Position numbers and translations under genes: made by a program
Shown: in pieces, positions 63,051 through 64,000 of the stretch
Layout: the number at the start of each line of letters is the position of its first letter
Position numbering within the stretch: position 1 is the stretch's first letter
Notes under the pieces: model-generated
The model's database searches: none
Seen by the model: the letters and a program-made list of their open reading frames with translations, nothing else
Told to the model about the DNA's origin: nothing
Assembly: GCF_000372725.1 (NCBI RefSeq)
Contig: NW_005201231.1
Span: forward strand, 296,246 to 360,245
Length of the DNA stretch: 64,000 nucleotides
DNA from: Emiliania huxleyi CCMP1516
Lineage: Eukaryota; Haptophyta; Isochrysidales; Noelaerhabdaceae
Reading direction: 5' to 3'

Positions 63051-63711
63051 AGGCTGGTGCCAAGGCCAACTCAACTGTGTTTTTGTATAAACGCTACACT
63101 GCGGTTGCGCGGCACGGTGTGCAGTGATGGTGGCTGGCTGCGTTAGGTGCTGGGCAGGGGCAGGGGAGTGTGGCCGCTCATGCTGCGGCCGGATGGGGAG
63201 GAGTGGGGCTCACGCCTTCTGGACAGCGACGCCTTGGTTGGTGTAGTAGAAGGGTAGAAGGCTCGAAGAACGCTGCACGACATCTCGACGGCCAGGAAGC
63301 GGCCGAGGCACGCACGCTTGCTCGCGCTAGGCTGTCACGTTAGGGAAGGATCTGACAGCACCGGATCACCTCGGATGTCAGACTCTGCTGTCAGGCTGTC
63401 AGATACGTTCTGTCAGGCTGTCGGAGAAAGTGCTGTCAGAGCTATCGGGCTGTGTCGGGCACTGTCAGGCGCTATCCGGGTTTGCTGTCAGGCTGTCAGA
63501 CCAGGGCTCAGAGCACTTGGAAGCGTGCGGTCATTAACCACACGCCCAGGGCCGGGGAGCTAAGAAGCGCACCCAGCGGGCCGGACGGTTGTATCGGGCT
63601 GCGGGCTAGAGAGCCCTGACCCTGGGGGGTGCGCCGTCGCAGGCTGCCGACTCTGTGCTCGTGTCATGTATACGACGGTCCTTTCTTGTTTCTATATTCT
63701 TAATTCAAATT
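63051..63711. other. Repeat-rich, no gene
   Basis: Imperfect GCTGTCAG repeats cluster at 63345-63510. A 130-bp repeat copy occupies 63505-63640. No coding signature. Confidence 0.6.
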
Positions 63712-64000
63712 TCTAATACCGGTATACTATACTATACGTCAGTAAGTTACTTGTAACTTGATCACGAACACGCGCGCCAAAGACTAGTATGTAGTATACT
63801 CCGCCACGTCGAAAGTGGAGCGAAAACTCAGCCTTGAGTTCTCAGCGCCCTCACGGCCCGCCAATGGCAAACCCGACTCCCTCCGTGTGGCGCCGCCCGA
63901 TGGTGTTGGGAACCCTATTCCGGAGCGATTTCCCCTAGGGTTAGCGCATGGTCATCGTGCGGATGCCTCTTCCTATCTCTGCCACCACCCTCAAAGAACG
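63712..64000 (+). mobile_element. Deletion derivative of the element at 58406
   Basis: 63712-63948 matches 58406-58635 with a 7-bp insertion (TAACTTG); 63949-64000 then matches 59377-59426. The copy is cut by the window edge. Confidence 0.75.

Overview
This window reads as nuclear DNA of a GC-rich unicellular eukaryotic alga, most likely a haptophyte. That is an inference. It rests on the very high GC content, intron-dense genes with mostly GC-AG introns, helicase-associated-repeat helicases, ARM and LRR proteins with a HET-like domain, a huge Ser/Pro-rich cell-surface protein, and NUF2 and ELP3-family genes. There are two 100-N assembly gaps (10821-10920 and 21824-21923). Most long open frames here are composition shadows; the gene models below were built by hand from protein-family continuity plus splice junctions.

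Layout. 1-5.3 kb: a small Cys-rich ORF, a foldback/TIR element, and an 8-exon minus-strand gene encoding a glyoxalase/VOC domain fused to a WrbA-like flavodoxin. 5.3-8.1 kb: a single-exon SF2 helicase with five helicase-associated repeats, divergent from the fusion gene. 8.8-12.7 kb: 13-exon NUF2 (kinetochore), minus strand. 13.1-14.7 kb: LRR protein with a HET-like domain, minus strand. 14.8-16.1 kb: TIR element. 16.2-19.4 kb: DUF3293 protein and a 6-exon membrane-anchored cysteine synthase. 19.7-22.6 kb: a small membrane protein and two copies of a dispersed repeat. 22.6-25.1 kb: frameshifted HET-like/ARM-repeat gene. 26.2-30.7 kb: BT1-family transporter with about 15 exons, minus strand. 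32.8-38.1 kb: 16-exon ELP3-family gene. 38-48.6 kb: repeats, a NYN/PIN-like ORF, a secreted WW-domain protein, a reverse-transcriptase fragment and degraded ORFs. 48.6-54.6 kb: a protein of about 1,980 residues with a cupredoxin domain and SPPPP repeats. 56.1-58.2 kb: an unrecognised multi-exon gene. 59.6-61.5 kb: lipase-like hydrolase. 61.5-64 kb: dispersed repeats.

The most striking system is the introns. In almost every spliced gene the start of the intron is a copy (an 'echo') of the first bases of the following exon, joined at AG|GC or AG|GT. The echo-plus-spacer unit of about 67-76 bp is often tandemly amplified (8 units in ELP3 intron 6, 3 in the transporter, 2 in NUF2 and in ELP3 intron 3). 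Any donor-acceptor pairing within such an array gives the same mRNA. A palindromic sequence of 37-38 nt recurs at the 3' end of introns in at least four unrelated genes and looks like an introner-type element. Other introns are filled with 10-11-bp-period repeats. By my mapping, GC donors (about 31) outnumber GT donors (about 19).
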